A stretch of DNA of 64,000 nt from Leptolyngbya sp. O-77 (GTDB lineage: Bacteria > Cyanobacteriota > Cyanobacteriia > Elainellales > Elainellaceae), in NCBI RefSeq assembly GCF_001548395.1, contig NZ_AP017367.1, forward strand, positions 4,439,001 to 4,503,000, read 5' to 3'. Below are positions 52,436-60,510 of this stretch, one piece after another. The stretch's first letter is position 1, and each line of letters begins with the position of its first letter. Made by a program: the position numbers and the translations under genes. Under the pieces are notes generated by a model. It ran no database searches, was not told where the DNA came from, and worked only from the letters and a program-made list of their open reading frames with translations.

Positions 52436-53735
52436 TGATGAGAAGGCCATGCGTCAGGCAATGGTGCAAATCTTGCGCGATGAGGGACATGAAACCCTAG
52501 AAGCCGCCGATGGCAGCCAGGGGCTAAAACTGATTCAAGCCTGTGAAGTAGGCGATCGCCCCGACCTAGTCTTTCTCGACCTAAAAATGCCCCGCACCCA
52601 AGGCATGACGGTACTCAAGACCCTGGGTTCACAACTGCTAGAGTTGCCTGTGATTGTGATGACTGCCTACGGCACAGGACGCACCGCCATAGAGGCCATG
52701 CAGCTCGGAGCCTATGACTACATCACCAAGCCCTTTCCGCTAAAAACCCTTCTGAGTTTGACCGAAAAGGCCCTCGCCCATGCCCAAACATCGGTGTCGG
52801 TTAGCCAAACTAACACCCTGCAAGACCTCGACACAGAGGAACTGTTGGGGCAGTCTGCTGCGATGGCAGAGGTGTTTAAGCTCATCGGCCGCGTGTCCCA
52901 AACCGACGCTACCGTGCTGATTTTAGGCGAATCGGGTACCGGCAAAGAATTGGTGGCTCAAATGCTGCACAGCAACAGCCGCCGCAGCCGTAGCCCACTG
53001 GTCAAGGTCAACTGTGCAGCCCTACCCGAACATTTGCTAGAGGCAGAACTGTTCGGCCATGAAAAGGGTGCGTTTACTGGGGCCGACCATCTCCGCATTG
53101 GACGGTTTGAGCAGGCTAATGGGGGCACCATTTTCCTGGATGAGATTGGAGAACTGAGTCTCGGCATTCAAGCAAAACTGCTGCGGGTGCTACAAGACCG
53201 ATCATTTGAACGACTCGGCAGCAATCAAACTCGTACAGTCGATGTTCGCATTTTGGCGGCGACCAATCGCAATCTGGAAACGATGGTGCAGCGTCAGCAG
53301 TTTCGAGAGGACTTGTACTATCGGCTCAATGTGCTGCGGATTGACTTGCCTCCCCTGCGCGATCGCCTAGAAGATTTGGATCTGCTCACCCAACATTTCC
53401 TCAAGCGGCTCGCCATTCAGCACAATTTCCCAAAACTCAGCATGTCAGAAGCCGCGTTTCAGAAACTTCAGTCTCACGCCTGGCCGGGCAATGTGCGAGA
53501 GCTACAAAACACGCTAGAACGTGCTGTCATTCTATCTGGAGGGCGAATTTTGCTGCCTGATCATCTCTCCTTTGGCCAGATGCCAAAGCCCGATCTGAAC
53601 TTGGACAATGCGATCGCCCAACTTGAGCAAGACCTTATCCGACGCGCTTTGACGCTATACCCTCACTGCGCTCACGAAGCGCTCGGTCTCAGCCTTGAAG
53701 CCTTCCATCAAAAGCGAGAGCAGTGGAACCTCTGA
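52413..53735 (+). CDS. NtrC-class sigma-54 activator (receiver + AAA+ with GAFTGA + degenerate Fis-type tail)
   Basis: In the 440-residue bacterial enhancer-binding protein, residues 1-120 are a receiver with acidic pocket IDDE, phospho-acceptor Asp56 (LVFLDLKMP) and Lys106 (YDYITKPF). Residues about 140-375 are the AAA+ sigma-54 interaction domain: Walker A LGESGTGKE (171-179), sigma-54-contacting loop GAFTGA (219-224), Walker B GGTIFLDEIG and an arginine-finger/sensor segment REDLYYRLNVLRIDLPPLRD. The C-terminus (about 395-440, DLIRRALTLYPHCAHEALGL) sits where a Fis-type helix-turn-helix normally lies but is short and divergent. It overlaps both flanking genes. Intact GAFTGA implies it really remodels sigma-54 holoenzyme. 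Confidence 0.95.
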   Translation: MAKILIIDDEKAMRQAMVQILRDEGHETLEAADGSQGLKLIQACEVGDRPDLVFLDLKMPRTQGMTVLKTLGSQLLELPVIVMTAYGTGRTAIEAMQLGAYDYITKPFPLKTLLSLTEKALAHAQTSVSVSQTNTLQDLDTEELLGQSAAMAEVFKLIGRVSQTDATVLILGESGTGKELVAQMLHSNSRRSRSPLVKVNCAALPEHLLEAELFGHEKGAFTGADHLRIGRFEQANGGTIFLDEIGELSLGIQAKLLRVLQDRSFERLGSNQTRTVDVRILAATNRNLETMVQRQQFREDLYYRLNVLRIDLPPLRDRLEDLDLLTQHFLKRLAIQHNFPKLSMSEAAFQKLQSHAWPGNVRELQNTLERAVILSGGRILLPDHLSFGQMPKPDLNLDNAIAQLEQDLIRRALTLYPHCAHEALGLSLEAFHQKREQWNL

Positions 53736-55078
53736 GCTTCTCTTCCAAACCCGCGCTACACCTCCAGGTTAAGCTCCAGCCCGTTCTGTATCCCAGCTTG
53801 CGGCAACTCGTACAACTGCTGCCCCTTGATTATCGGCGGGTGCTGCATCGACTCCAATCCGAGGCACTGCGGAACCCATTTCTCATCGATGCCCAACTCG
53901 GCGGGCGATCGGCAGAAACCCTTTTAGGCGATATCTCTCCTGATTGGTACGAACCCATCGCTACGCCAGAAACCCTACAGGATCACCTAGAGTCCCAAAT
54001 TTCGGTTCTACCTGTATCGCAACAGCAAAAGCTGCGAGCCTTGCTGCCGTGGGTTGCGCCGTCCGGTTATCTAGAAGAATCCCCTGATGTCTGGGCTAGG
54101 GGAACGTCTTGGACTCCGCTAGAGTTGGCGGCAATGGTACCCGTGTTGCAGTCCCTTGACCCACCAGGCGTGGGAGCGCGATCGCTGCGGGAATGTCTCC
54201 TGCTTCAGAGCGACCCGACGGACTCTTTGATCACGCATATTATTCGCAACTATTTGGATGAGCTAGCCACAGGACTGGCGACATCGGCGGGTCTGCAACC
54301 ACTGCTGCATACCCTAAGACACGATGCGCCGGAATTTGCCTCAATTTCTATGTCTGAATTGCAGGCGGCCGTCCGCAGAATCCAGGCGCTAGAGCCGCGA
54401 CCGGGGCGAAATTTTAGCTATGCACCAGTTGCAACTGTAGTGCCCGATCTGGCCGTTCAGCCAGCAGGTGGTGCGACTGACGAACCGTGGGAGGTTACTC
54501 TGGTGCGGGCCGTAGAGTCGCGGTTTGGGCTGAACGCCGAGGCGATCGCCCTGCTAGACACTCCCCTGCCCCCCGCAAAACGCCAGCAGCTAGAAGCCCT
54601 ATTCCACCAAGCCCAGAGTTTGCTCACTGCCCTCAGCCAGTGGCAAGAAAACCTGCTGAAGGTAGGGCAGTTCCTTTGCGATCGCCAGCAAGCTTTTCTC
54701 CGCAGCCGCAATCCGCTCGACCTATTGCCCACCTCCCAGCAGCTTGTGGCCCAAGCGGTAAGCCTGTCAGACGCAACGGTGAGTCGAATTGTGCGCGATC
54801 GCTATTTGCTGCTCAACACATCGCCTCAGCAAATTTTGCCGCTCTCGTGTCTGTGCCCAGCAGCGGCCGTTGGCGGGCGAACTCCCCAGCAAATCCAGCA
54901 GATCATCCAGGAATTAATCCAGACAGAACCACCCCACAAGCCTTACAGTGATGCTCAACTCGCTCACCTACTGAAGCTGCGGTTTGGACTGGCGATCGCC
55001 CGTCGCACCGTAGCCAAGTACCGCCACCAGCTTGGGATTGCCAATACTGCCCAGCGCCGCAAGCTTGCCGCTCTGTGA
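53723..55078 (+). CDS. rpoN: RNA polymerase sigma-54 factor
   Basis: The 451-residue protein has all three regions of sigma-54. Region I-like N-terminus: LQVKLQPVLYPSLRQLVQLL followed by LQSEALRNPFL. Core-binding region: GYLEESPDVWARG, LQSLDPPGVGARSLRECLLL (a highly characteristic sigma-54 stretch), RRIQALEPRPGRNF. DNA-binding helix-turn-helix: SLSDATVSRIVRDRYLLL. The RpoN box is ARRTVAKYRHQLGI (about 426-439), which recognises the -24 element. The GTG start at 53723 overlaps the activator gene by 13 bases. Cyanobacteria are generally reported to lack sigma-54, so this gene is probably acquired; HIP1 sites within it indicate some amelioration. The targets are likely the two promoters found 1 kb downstream. 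Confidence 0.95.
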   Translation: MEPLSFSSKPALHLQVKLQPVLYPSLRQLVQLLPLDYRRVLHRLQSEALRNPFLIDAQLGGRSAETLLGDISPDWYEPIATPETLQDHLESQISVLPVSQQQKLRALLPWVAPSGYLEESPDVWARGTSWTPLELAAMVPVLQSLDPPGVGARSLRECLLLQSDPTDSLITHIIRNYLDELATGLATSAGLQPLLHTLRHDAPEFASISMSELQAAVRRIQALEPRPGRNFSYAPVATVVPDLAVQPAGGATDEPWEVTLVRAVESRFGLNAEAIALLDTPLPPAKRQQLEALFHQAQSLLTALSQWQENLLKVGQFLCDRQQAFLRSRNPLDLLPTSQQLVAQAVSLSDATVSRIVRDRYLLLNTSPQQILPLSCLCPAAAVGGRTPQQIQQIIQELIQTEPPHKPYSDAQLAHLLKLRFGLAIARRTVAKYRHQLGIANTAQRRKLAAL

Positions 55079-55229
55079 ACTCGTGGGATTGTCTGCCTAA
55101 ATCTTCTCAACCTCAATCTTTAAGGGGCTACAGTCCGCAAAGTGCCACAACACACTCCAGCATGGTCTTATGCCGGGATTGTTAGGATGTCCAGCCTTCT
55201 GTCTCGGGGCGGAATTGGTATAAATGAAC

Positions 55230-55994
55230 TTAGTGCAGACGACGCGGCATCCCCGGTGCAAATCCCCGAATGGCGATCGCCTGCCCATCCACCGTCAGCG
55301 AAAACGCCTCAATCACTCGTCCGTAGGGGGTTTCTGCCCCATATCCCTCAGCCTGCACAGCACTTCCCTCACGAGCCAGTCCCTCAAGCTGATATCCTAC
55401 ATGGGGCGGAAACTTAATTTGCTCCCCTGATTCCAGCACAATGCCCTTAATATCGCCGCGCCGACTTACGAGCCAGCGATAGACCCTGCCCGACACCGAA
55501 AACGTTCCGTAGCGAGCCGCTGACTGCATAGGCTGCAAGTGGGGCGGGTAGGCCGGTGGTCGATCGACCACCACTTGTTGGGTACGAGGATTAGCTAACT
55601 GATAAGCTCGCACCTCTAGCCCTAAATTGGTTGGCACGCCCGGATAACCAGCGATCGTCACGGTGTCTCCCGGTCGAAAAACTTGTACCAAATCATCTCC
55701 TAAATGAGGCGGAAACTTCACCTGCACCCGGTTTGTCAGCAGCAGCCCATCAACCTGACCTTGTGGATTGAGCAAATAGCGATCGACCGTACCCGCTAAT
55801 GGATTGTCATAAAGATTGCCATTAATTTCTAAGGTCTGTGCAGTCAGGATATTTGCTGCTTGGGCATCCTCAGGCTGCAACGCTGTCGCCAGCATAGTGG
55901 GGAGAGACTGCGACGGGGCTTCGGCTCCCAAACCCCCAATAACTACGGTTGCAAAACCAATGACCACTGACCCTCGAATCGTTAGAACTTTCAC
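55230..55994 (-). CDS. Exported protein with duplicated beta-barrel-like domain, sigma-54 target
   Basis: The 254-residue protein begins with a signal peptide (RGSVVIGFATVVIGGLGAEA). It then has two homologous domains of about 75 residues: NPLAGTVDRYLLNPQGQVDG with VQVKFPPHLGDDLVQVF, and FSVSGRVYRWLVSRRGDIKG with EQIKFPPHVGYQLEGLA. Both end in a GDTVTIAGY or GSAVQAEGY strand, suggesting an OB-fold-like barrel (DUF5666-like, not verified). The GTG start at 55994 has GAGGA seven bases upstream. A near-perfect sigma-54 promoter ends about 34 bases before the start. It converges with rpoN across 151 bases and diverges from the repeat protein gene. Confidence 0.8.
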   Translation of the reverse strand: MKVLTIRGSVVIGFATVVIGGLGAEAPSQSLPTMLATALQPEDAQAANILTAQTLEINGNLYDNPLAGTVDRYLLNPQGQVDGLLLTNRVQVKFPPHLGDDLVQVFRPGDTVTIAGYPGVPTNLGLEVRAYQLANPRTQQVVVDRPPAYPPHLQPMQSAARYGTFSVSGRVYRWLVSRRGDIKGIVLESGEQIKFPPHVGYQLEGLAREGSAVQAEGYGAETPYGRVIEAFSLTVDGQAIAIRGFAPGMPRRLH

Positions 55995-56038
55995 GTCGCT
56001 ATCCTCTTGTTGAAAATCGGTTTACCCAAAAACATCTG

Positions 56039-56054
56039 TGCAAATCTCGTGCCA
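56039..56054 (-). promoter_or_regulatory. Sigma-54 -24/-12 promoter for the exported duplicated-domain protein
   Basis: The minus strand reads TTGGCACG-AGAT-TTGCA, matching the sigma-54 consensus YTGGCACG-N4-TTGCW at every fixed position with exact GG-to-GC spacing. The -12 GC lies at 56041-56040, so transcription should start near 56028, leaving a 34-base leader before GTG 55994. Confidence 0.9.
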
Positions 56055-56080
56055 ATTCTGGGCCTACTGACGCTTGCCTC

Positions 56081-56105
56081 CAAGGGTTGCCGTTCTCAAC
56101 CCTTG
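56081..56105. promoter_or_regulatory. Perfect inverted repeat between two divergent sigma-54 promoters (candidate activator site)
   Basis: CAAGGGTTG (56081-56089), a 7-base spacer and CAACCCTTG (56097-56105) form a perfect 9-bp palindrome. Its centre is about 65 bases from the predicted minus-strand start and 47 from the plus-strand start. This is an apt binding site for a dimeric enhancer-binding protein serving both promoters, though closer than typical upstream activator sites. It could alternatively form an RNA hairpin. No tract of T follows it. Confidence 0.65.
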
Positions 56106-56113
56106 AGGGGATT

Positions 56114-56129
56114 TGGCATGAATTTTGCA
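56114..56129 (+). promoter_or_regulatory. Sigma-54 -24/-12 promoter for the PKGTVAPP-repeat protein
   Basis: The plus strand reads TTGGCATG-AATT-TTGCA, with only one departure (T for C) from TTGGCACG-N4-TTGCA and exact spacing. The -12 GC lies at 56127-56128, predicting a start near 56140 and a leader of about 123 bases before ATG 56263. Confidence 0.85.
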
Positions 56130-56262
56130 CAACGACAAGCAGGTAGCTACTGGTCACTACTTCACCGATTTTTGGCAAGAGCTAGTCCAGGCAAGCTGTC
56201 TGACTGAGCCAGTTTCCCACCAGAGTCGGTGTGTCTCTTTCAACAATGCGAGGATCATCATC

Positions 56263-56706
56263 ATGAACATGAGCCGATCTAGCCCAATCCTGATACTCCG
56301 CTGGGGAACAGGTGCAATATTCACCGTTGTGTTGGCATCCCTGTTTGCCGAGTCTGCGGCGGCTACGATTCAACAACTAAACCGAGCTTCTGCAATGGAG
56401 GAAGCAGGCTCTTATTACGCCCAAGTCAAACGGCCCAGGGGAGGAGCAGTCTTACCCAAGGGCACAGTTGCGCCACCTCCCAAGGGCACAGTTGCGCCAC
56501 CTCCCAAGGGCACAGTTGCGCCACCTCCCAAGGGCACAGTTGCGCCACCTCCCAAGGGCACAGTTGCGCCACCTCCCAAGGGCACAGTTGCGCCACCTCC
56601 CAAGGGCACGGTTGCGCCACCTCCCAAGGGCACAGTTGCGCCACCTCCCAAGGGCACGGTTGCGCCACCTCCCAAGGGCACGGTTGCGCCACCCTTTGCC
56701 TTCTAA
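56263..56706 (+). CDS. Exported Pro-rich octapeptide-repeat protein, sigma-54 target
   Basis: The 147-residue protein has an N-terminal signal/anchor (LRWGTGAIFTVVLASLFAES, then AAATIQ), a short linker (MEEAGSYYAQVKRPRGGAVL) and then ten perfect PKGTVAPP octapeptides to the C-terminus (ending FAF). The repeat should form an extended polyproline-type rod with one Lys per turn, as in surface or wall-spanning proteins (inference). ATG 56263 has GAGGA eight bases upstream. Transcription from the sigma-54 site at 56114-56129 is predicted. No family is recognised; the neighbour transcribed divergently is also exported. Confidence 0.8.
   Translation: MNMSRSSPILILRWGTGAIFTVVLASLFAESAAATIQQLNRASAMEEAGSYYAQVKRPRGGAVLPKGTVAPPPKGTVAPPPKGTVAPPPKGTVAPPPKGTVAPPPKGTVAPPPKGTVAPPPKGTVAPPPKGTVAPPPKGTVAPPFAF
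56455..56694 (+). repeat. Ten 24-bp coding tandem repeats
   Basis: Ten exact-length copies of CCCAAGGGCACAGTTGCGCC plus ACCT (one unit is 24 bp) encode the PKGTVAPP octapeptides. Variation is almost only ACAGTT versus ACGGTT, a silent third-base change, so the array has expanded or homogenised recently. Open frames on both strands are artefacts of the repeat. Confidence 0.97.
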
Positions 56707-57172
56707 ACGAGTCTTAATGACTCCAGTTGCGGGCGGAAGGCTGAAGTAAGTGAAGCAATCGCTAAATGGTTGCTCGTCTTACCCAGGTCTCGTCAAGAAA
56801 CACATTGGAAGCGAACTTTTCATGCTGAGTATGGCGGAAAATGCCATGCTCAGCTTCGTGACCTAAGCGATTCGAGTTTTGTCAGTCAAGCAGGCTTCGT
56901 GACTCAGCTTTTATCGAGTAAATAAATCATCTTTGCCCACATCATCCTTATCTAGACTAGAGATCTCCACTAGAGATCTCCACTAGATATACCAAAACGT
57001 TATGAAGCCGAACAAACCCTAAAAAGCTGAGATCCTTGAATAGTGGACTTTCTATGTCCTGGGCTATGCTCAGCCTAATATCTGATTGATTCTGATTGAT
57101 ATAGATGCTGAGTGCTGTTTGATGAAACAATCTGCAATTGAACCTCATTAGTTTTAGGGGAGTAGGATACTT
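56707..57172. other. Gap with two repeat structures, no gene
   Basis: The 466-base gap holds an imperfect 12-bp hairpin (GCTGAGTATGGC 56824-56835 and GCCATGCTCAGC 56843-56854) that could terminate or stabilise the upstream transcript. It also has repeated GGCTTCGTGACT-like words at about 56853 and 56896 and tandem ACTAGAGATCTCC copies at about 56956-56985. No sigma-54 site and no convincing gene were found. Confidence 0.6.
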
Positions 57173-58633
57173 GTGGATATGAATGCTTCTCCTATCTTGC
57201 AGGCTTCTGACAAAGCCGGAGACAACTCCAAAGTACAACCCATGAAACAGACAGACCCATTACAGCCTCAGGAGTCGAGCGAGATAGCACCCTCAAATCA
57301 GAAAGCGCCGCTTCAAGAACGAACAAGTGCTTTGCTTCAGCAGTATGAAGCCGCTCCTTATCCAGAAATGCTGGTTGATCAACCTGTTCAGCTAGACGCT
57401 GTGACACTCTATCAACACAACCTCACTACACCCTACTATTTGCTGCATCGTCGGGTCGTGTCTTTGCAAGATAAGGTGATTTTGGATGTGGGCTGTGGCA
57501 GTGGATATACGTCGCTGCGATTGGCGATCGCCAATCCAGGAGCAAAAGTCATTGGAGTAGACATATCACCTACTTCGATTATGATGGCTAGGGAGCGCCT
57601 CGCCCAGGCTCAACACCTGCCAGTTGAGTTCCACGTCTTGTCTATCGAAGAACTGCAAACCCTAGAAATGCAGTTCGATTATATTAACTGCGACGAGGTG
57701 CTTTATATCTTACCTGACCCTGCCGCCGCTTTGCGCGTCATGAAGAGAATGCTCAAGCCTTGTGGCATCCTGCGAGCCAACTTGCACAGCGCAATTCAGC
57801 GGCAGCACTTTTATCGGGCACAGCAGATGTTGTCTCTCCTGGGCGTGTTTCATGAAAAGGCCGGAGCCACAGAGACGAATTTGGTGCGGGAGGTGATGAC
57901 GGCAATGCCAGACTGGGTAGACCTTAAGGAAAAAACCTGGACTCCAGATGTCAGCGGACAGGTGAGCGACCAAATGATTCGAATGAACTACCTGCTGCAA
58001 GGTGACAAAGGCTACACCATTCCTGAACTCTTTGCCCTGCTGAACTCGGTGGGCTTGCGATTTGTAGACATGGTGAACTGGCAACAGTGGAATCTGCCGC
58101 TCTTATTTGGCTCCCTAGAAGAGATGCCAGCATGGATTGGAATCATGTTGCCCCAGTTTTCCTATGAAACACAGTTGCAGCTCTATGAGCTAATTCATCC
58201 CATCCATCGGCTGCTCGATTTTTGGTGTACTCATGCAGAAACCCAGCCAGCAGGACCACTGCCATTTCACTGGTGCCTTCCCAGTCTCAAGCGGAGCGAT
58301 CGCATTTTTCTGCATCCCCAGTTGCAACCAGTAACGGTGCGAGCAGCCCTAGAAGACTGCATAGTCCACCATCGCCCCTTCGCGCTGGAGCCACATCTGC
58401 CTATTTTAGGTGCCAAGCCGATTCTTCTCGATAGCAGCCTGGCAGCTTGCCTGTTGCCCTTGTGGGATGGTTCACACACCATAGAGGCGATCGCCCGACT
58501 TTGGCAACATCTTCACCCCCTACACCCCTGCACCCTATCCCCGATTTCCTTAGATAACGCCCTAAAAACGGTCAGCGACCTATTAGAGACACTCTTACCA
58601 GACCTGTATGTCATGGTTGAGCCTCATGATTAG
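57173..58633 (+). CDS. Class I SAM-dependent methyltransferase with C-terminal extension
   Basis: In the 486-residue protein, residues about 50-230 are a class I methyltransferase. Motif I is VILDVGCGSGYTSLRLA, motif II VIGVDISPTSIMMARERL, then DYINCDEVLYILPDPAAALR and MLKPCGILRANLH. The C-terminal about 230 residues (LPFHWCLPSLKRSDRIFLHP) are not recognised and may bind the substrate. The protein resembles small-molecule or protein methyltransferases; substrate unknown. A GTG at 57173 or ATG at 57179 could start it. It follows the sigma-54 target by a gap and may or may not belong to that regulon. Confidence 0.85.
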   Translation: MDMNASPILQASDKAGDNSKVQPMKQTDPLQPQESSEIAPSNQKAPLQERTSALLQQYEAAPYPEMLVDQPVQLDAVTLYQHNLTTPYYLLHRRVVSLQDKVILDVGCGSGYTSLRLAIANPGAKVIGVDISPTSIMMARERLAQAQHLPVEFHVLSIEELQTLEMQFDYINCDEVLYILPDPAAALRVMKRMLKPCGILRANLHSAIQRQHFYRAQQMLSLLGVFHEKAGATETNLVREVMTAMPDWVDLKEKTWTPDVSGQVSDQMIRMNYLLQGDKGYTIPELFALLNSVGLRFVDMVNWQQWNLPLLFGSLEEMPAWIGIMLPQFSYETQLQLYELIHPIHRLLDFWCTHAETQPAGPLPFHWCLPSLKRSDRIFLHPQLQPVTVRAALEDCIVHHRPFALEPHLPILGAKPILLDSSLAACLLPLWDGSHTIEAIARLWQHLHPLHPCTLSPISLDNALKTVSDLLETLLPDLYVMVEPHD

Positions 58634-58760
58634 GGGAATGTCAATGATTTAGCAATTTCGCCCTTCTCTGTGGAATCGTTAAGAAGATCCGGAGGCCTCC
58701 GAAATCCTCAAACCTAGCGGCGTAGACTTCAAGGTAGCTGTGACATGAGACATCAACCCT

Positions 58761-60127
58761 ATGACGACACCCGGAAACAGCCCCTATTCCTCGTCAGGAC
58801 AGCCCGAAACCACTGGCAGGTATCTTGTCCTTCTAGATACCGACAATATCGATGACGGACTCCGCACGATGGACGATTCGGCGGGGATTCGCCATTTTGC
58901 CCATTCTGCGGACTTTCGCGACCATTCTCCCAGTGGCGAGCAGCTAGCCAGCGAAGACTCGCTCGTCTTTGATGAGCTGGGCGTGGCGGTTGTGACAATG
59001 GAGCCAGGTCAGGCGCAAGCGCTGAATGCGGCGACGATGCGCGGTGGCGCGGTGATTGCGGTAGAGCCAGAGCGGGTCGTGCGGGCGATTGAGGAGCCAG
59101 ACCCCGATGCCTATTTGCCTGCTCCACCCAGATTTACAGACAAGGAAATCATGACTATCCCCGTGGACTACCTCAAGGGCTATCGGGATGCGGTAAATCA
59201 TCTGGTCGATCGGCTACTGCCGAAAGAGCAGGAGGCAGAGTCGGTGCTGGGTCGCGGCGGGGCCGTTGCCGATGGCTCCATCACCTGGGGGCTGGATGTG
59301 ACGAAAGCCAGCACCTCGCAATATAGCGGGCTGGGGCTAAAGGTTGCCGTGCTGGATACGGGCTTTGATCTGACCCATCCCGATTTTGTGGGGCGGGCGG
59401 TGTCTAGCAAGTCCTTTATTGAGGGCGAAGAGGTGCAGGACGGCAACGGCCACGGGACACACTGCATTGGCACGGCCTGCGGATCGAAACTGCCGGAGAT
59501 TTTGCCGCGCTATGGCGTTGCCTATAATTCCGAAATCTATGCAGGCAAGGTGCTGAGCAATGAGGGCAGCGGCGCAGACGGCGGCATTTTGGCGGGTATC
59601 AACTGGGCGATCGCCAGTGGATGTCAGATTATCTCCATGTCGCTGGGGGCAATGGTGCTGCCTGGTCAGAGCCATTCTGCGGTATACGAAAATGTGGGTC
59701 GGCGAGCCCTGCGGCGCGGCAGTTTAATCATTGCGGCAGCGGGTAATGACAGCTTTCGGCAGTTTGGCGTGATTGTCCCCGTCAGCCATCCGGCCAATTG
59801 CCCCTCGATTATGGCGATCGCCGCCCTGCGCCCCCAACCTAAAGATGGGCCCCCTTCTCCAACGGCGGCATCAACCGCAACGGTGGGCAGATCGACTTGG
59901 CGGCTCCTGGCGTAGACGTATACTCTAGCTGGCCCATGCCCACCCGCTACAGCACCATCAGCGGCACCAGCATGGCCACGCCCCACGTCGCCGGACTGGC
60001 CGCCCTCCACGCCGAAGCCACGGGCGCACGCGGCCGGGAACTGTGGGCCCAATTGACTCAGCGGGCCTGGCGTTTGTCGCTGCCGTCGCGGGACGTAGGC
60101 AGTGGCCTGGCGCAAGCGCCGGATTGA
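58761..60127 (+). pseudogene. S8 (subtilisin-family) serine peptidase with one frameshift
   Basis: The catalytic triad is complete but split between two frames. Asp199 lies in LKVAVLDTGFDLTHPDF and His231 in DGNGHGTHCIGTACG, both in frame 1 (58761-59849). Ser lies in ISGTSMATPHVAGLAAL in another frame (to 60127). Adding one G to GGG at 59847-59849 restores the expected DGAPFSNGGINRNGGQIDLA segment. An N-terminal inhibitor-like prodomain (about 20-130) precedes the catalytic domain, and there is no obvious signal peptide. Decay or a sequencing indel are both possible. The gene is followed directly by a minisatellite. Confidence 0.85.
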
Positions 60128-60132
60128 GTGAG

Positions 60133-60510
60133 GGAAGAGAGGAGAACGAAGAGAGAAGAACGAAGAGAGGAGAACGAAGAGAGAAGAACGAAGAGAGAAG
60201 AACGAAGAGAGGAGAACGAAGAGAGAAGAACGAAGAGAGAAGAACGAAGAGAGGAGAACGAAGAGAGGAGAACGAAGAGAGAAGAACGAAGAGAGAAGAA
60301 CGAAGAGAGAAGAACGAAGAGAGGAGAACGAAGAGAGAAGAACGAAGAGAGAAGAACGAAGAGAGAAGAACGAAGAAGAAGAACGAAGAGAGAAGAACGA
60401 AGAGAGAAGAACGAAGAGAGAAGAACGAAGAGAGAAGAACGAAGAGAGAAGAACGAAGAGAGAAGAACGAAGAGAGGAGAACGAAGAGAGAAGAACGAAG
60501 AGAGAGAGAG
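60133..60510. repeat. 14-bp purine minisatellite (AACGAAGAGAGAAG)
   Basis: About 27 near-identical 14-bp units (AACGAAGAGAGAAG or AACGAAGAGAGGAG), with one shorter variant near 60370, run from the end of the subtilase to the IS256-type element. Both strands are open over long stretches because of the periodicity; these are not genes. Related GAACGAAG words lie at the 3' end of the kinase gene near 61995-62015. Confidence 0.95.

Noticed and set aside
55136..55152. TGGCAC near TTTGC on the minus strand downstream of rpoN
   Set aside because: The GG-to-GC spacing is far too short for a -24/-12 promoter.
56415..56692. Minus-strand and alternative-frame ORFs through the 24-bp repeats
   Set aside because: The 24-bp unit has no stop in several frames; only the plus-strand frame with signal peptide and ribosome site is supported.
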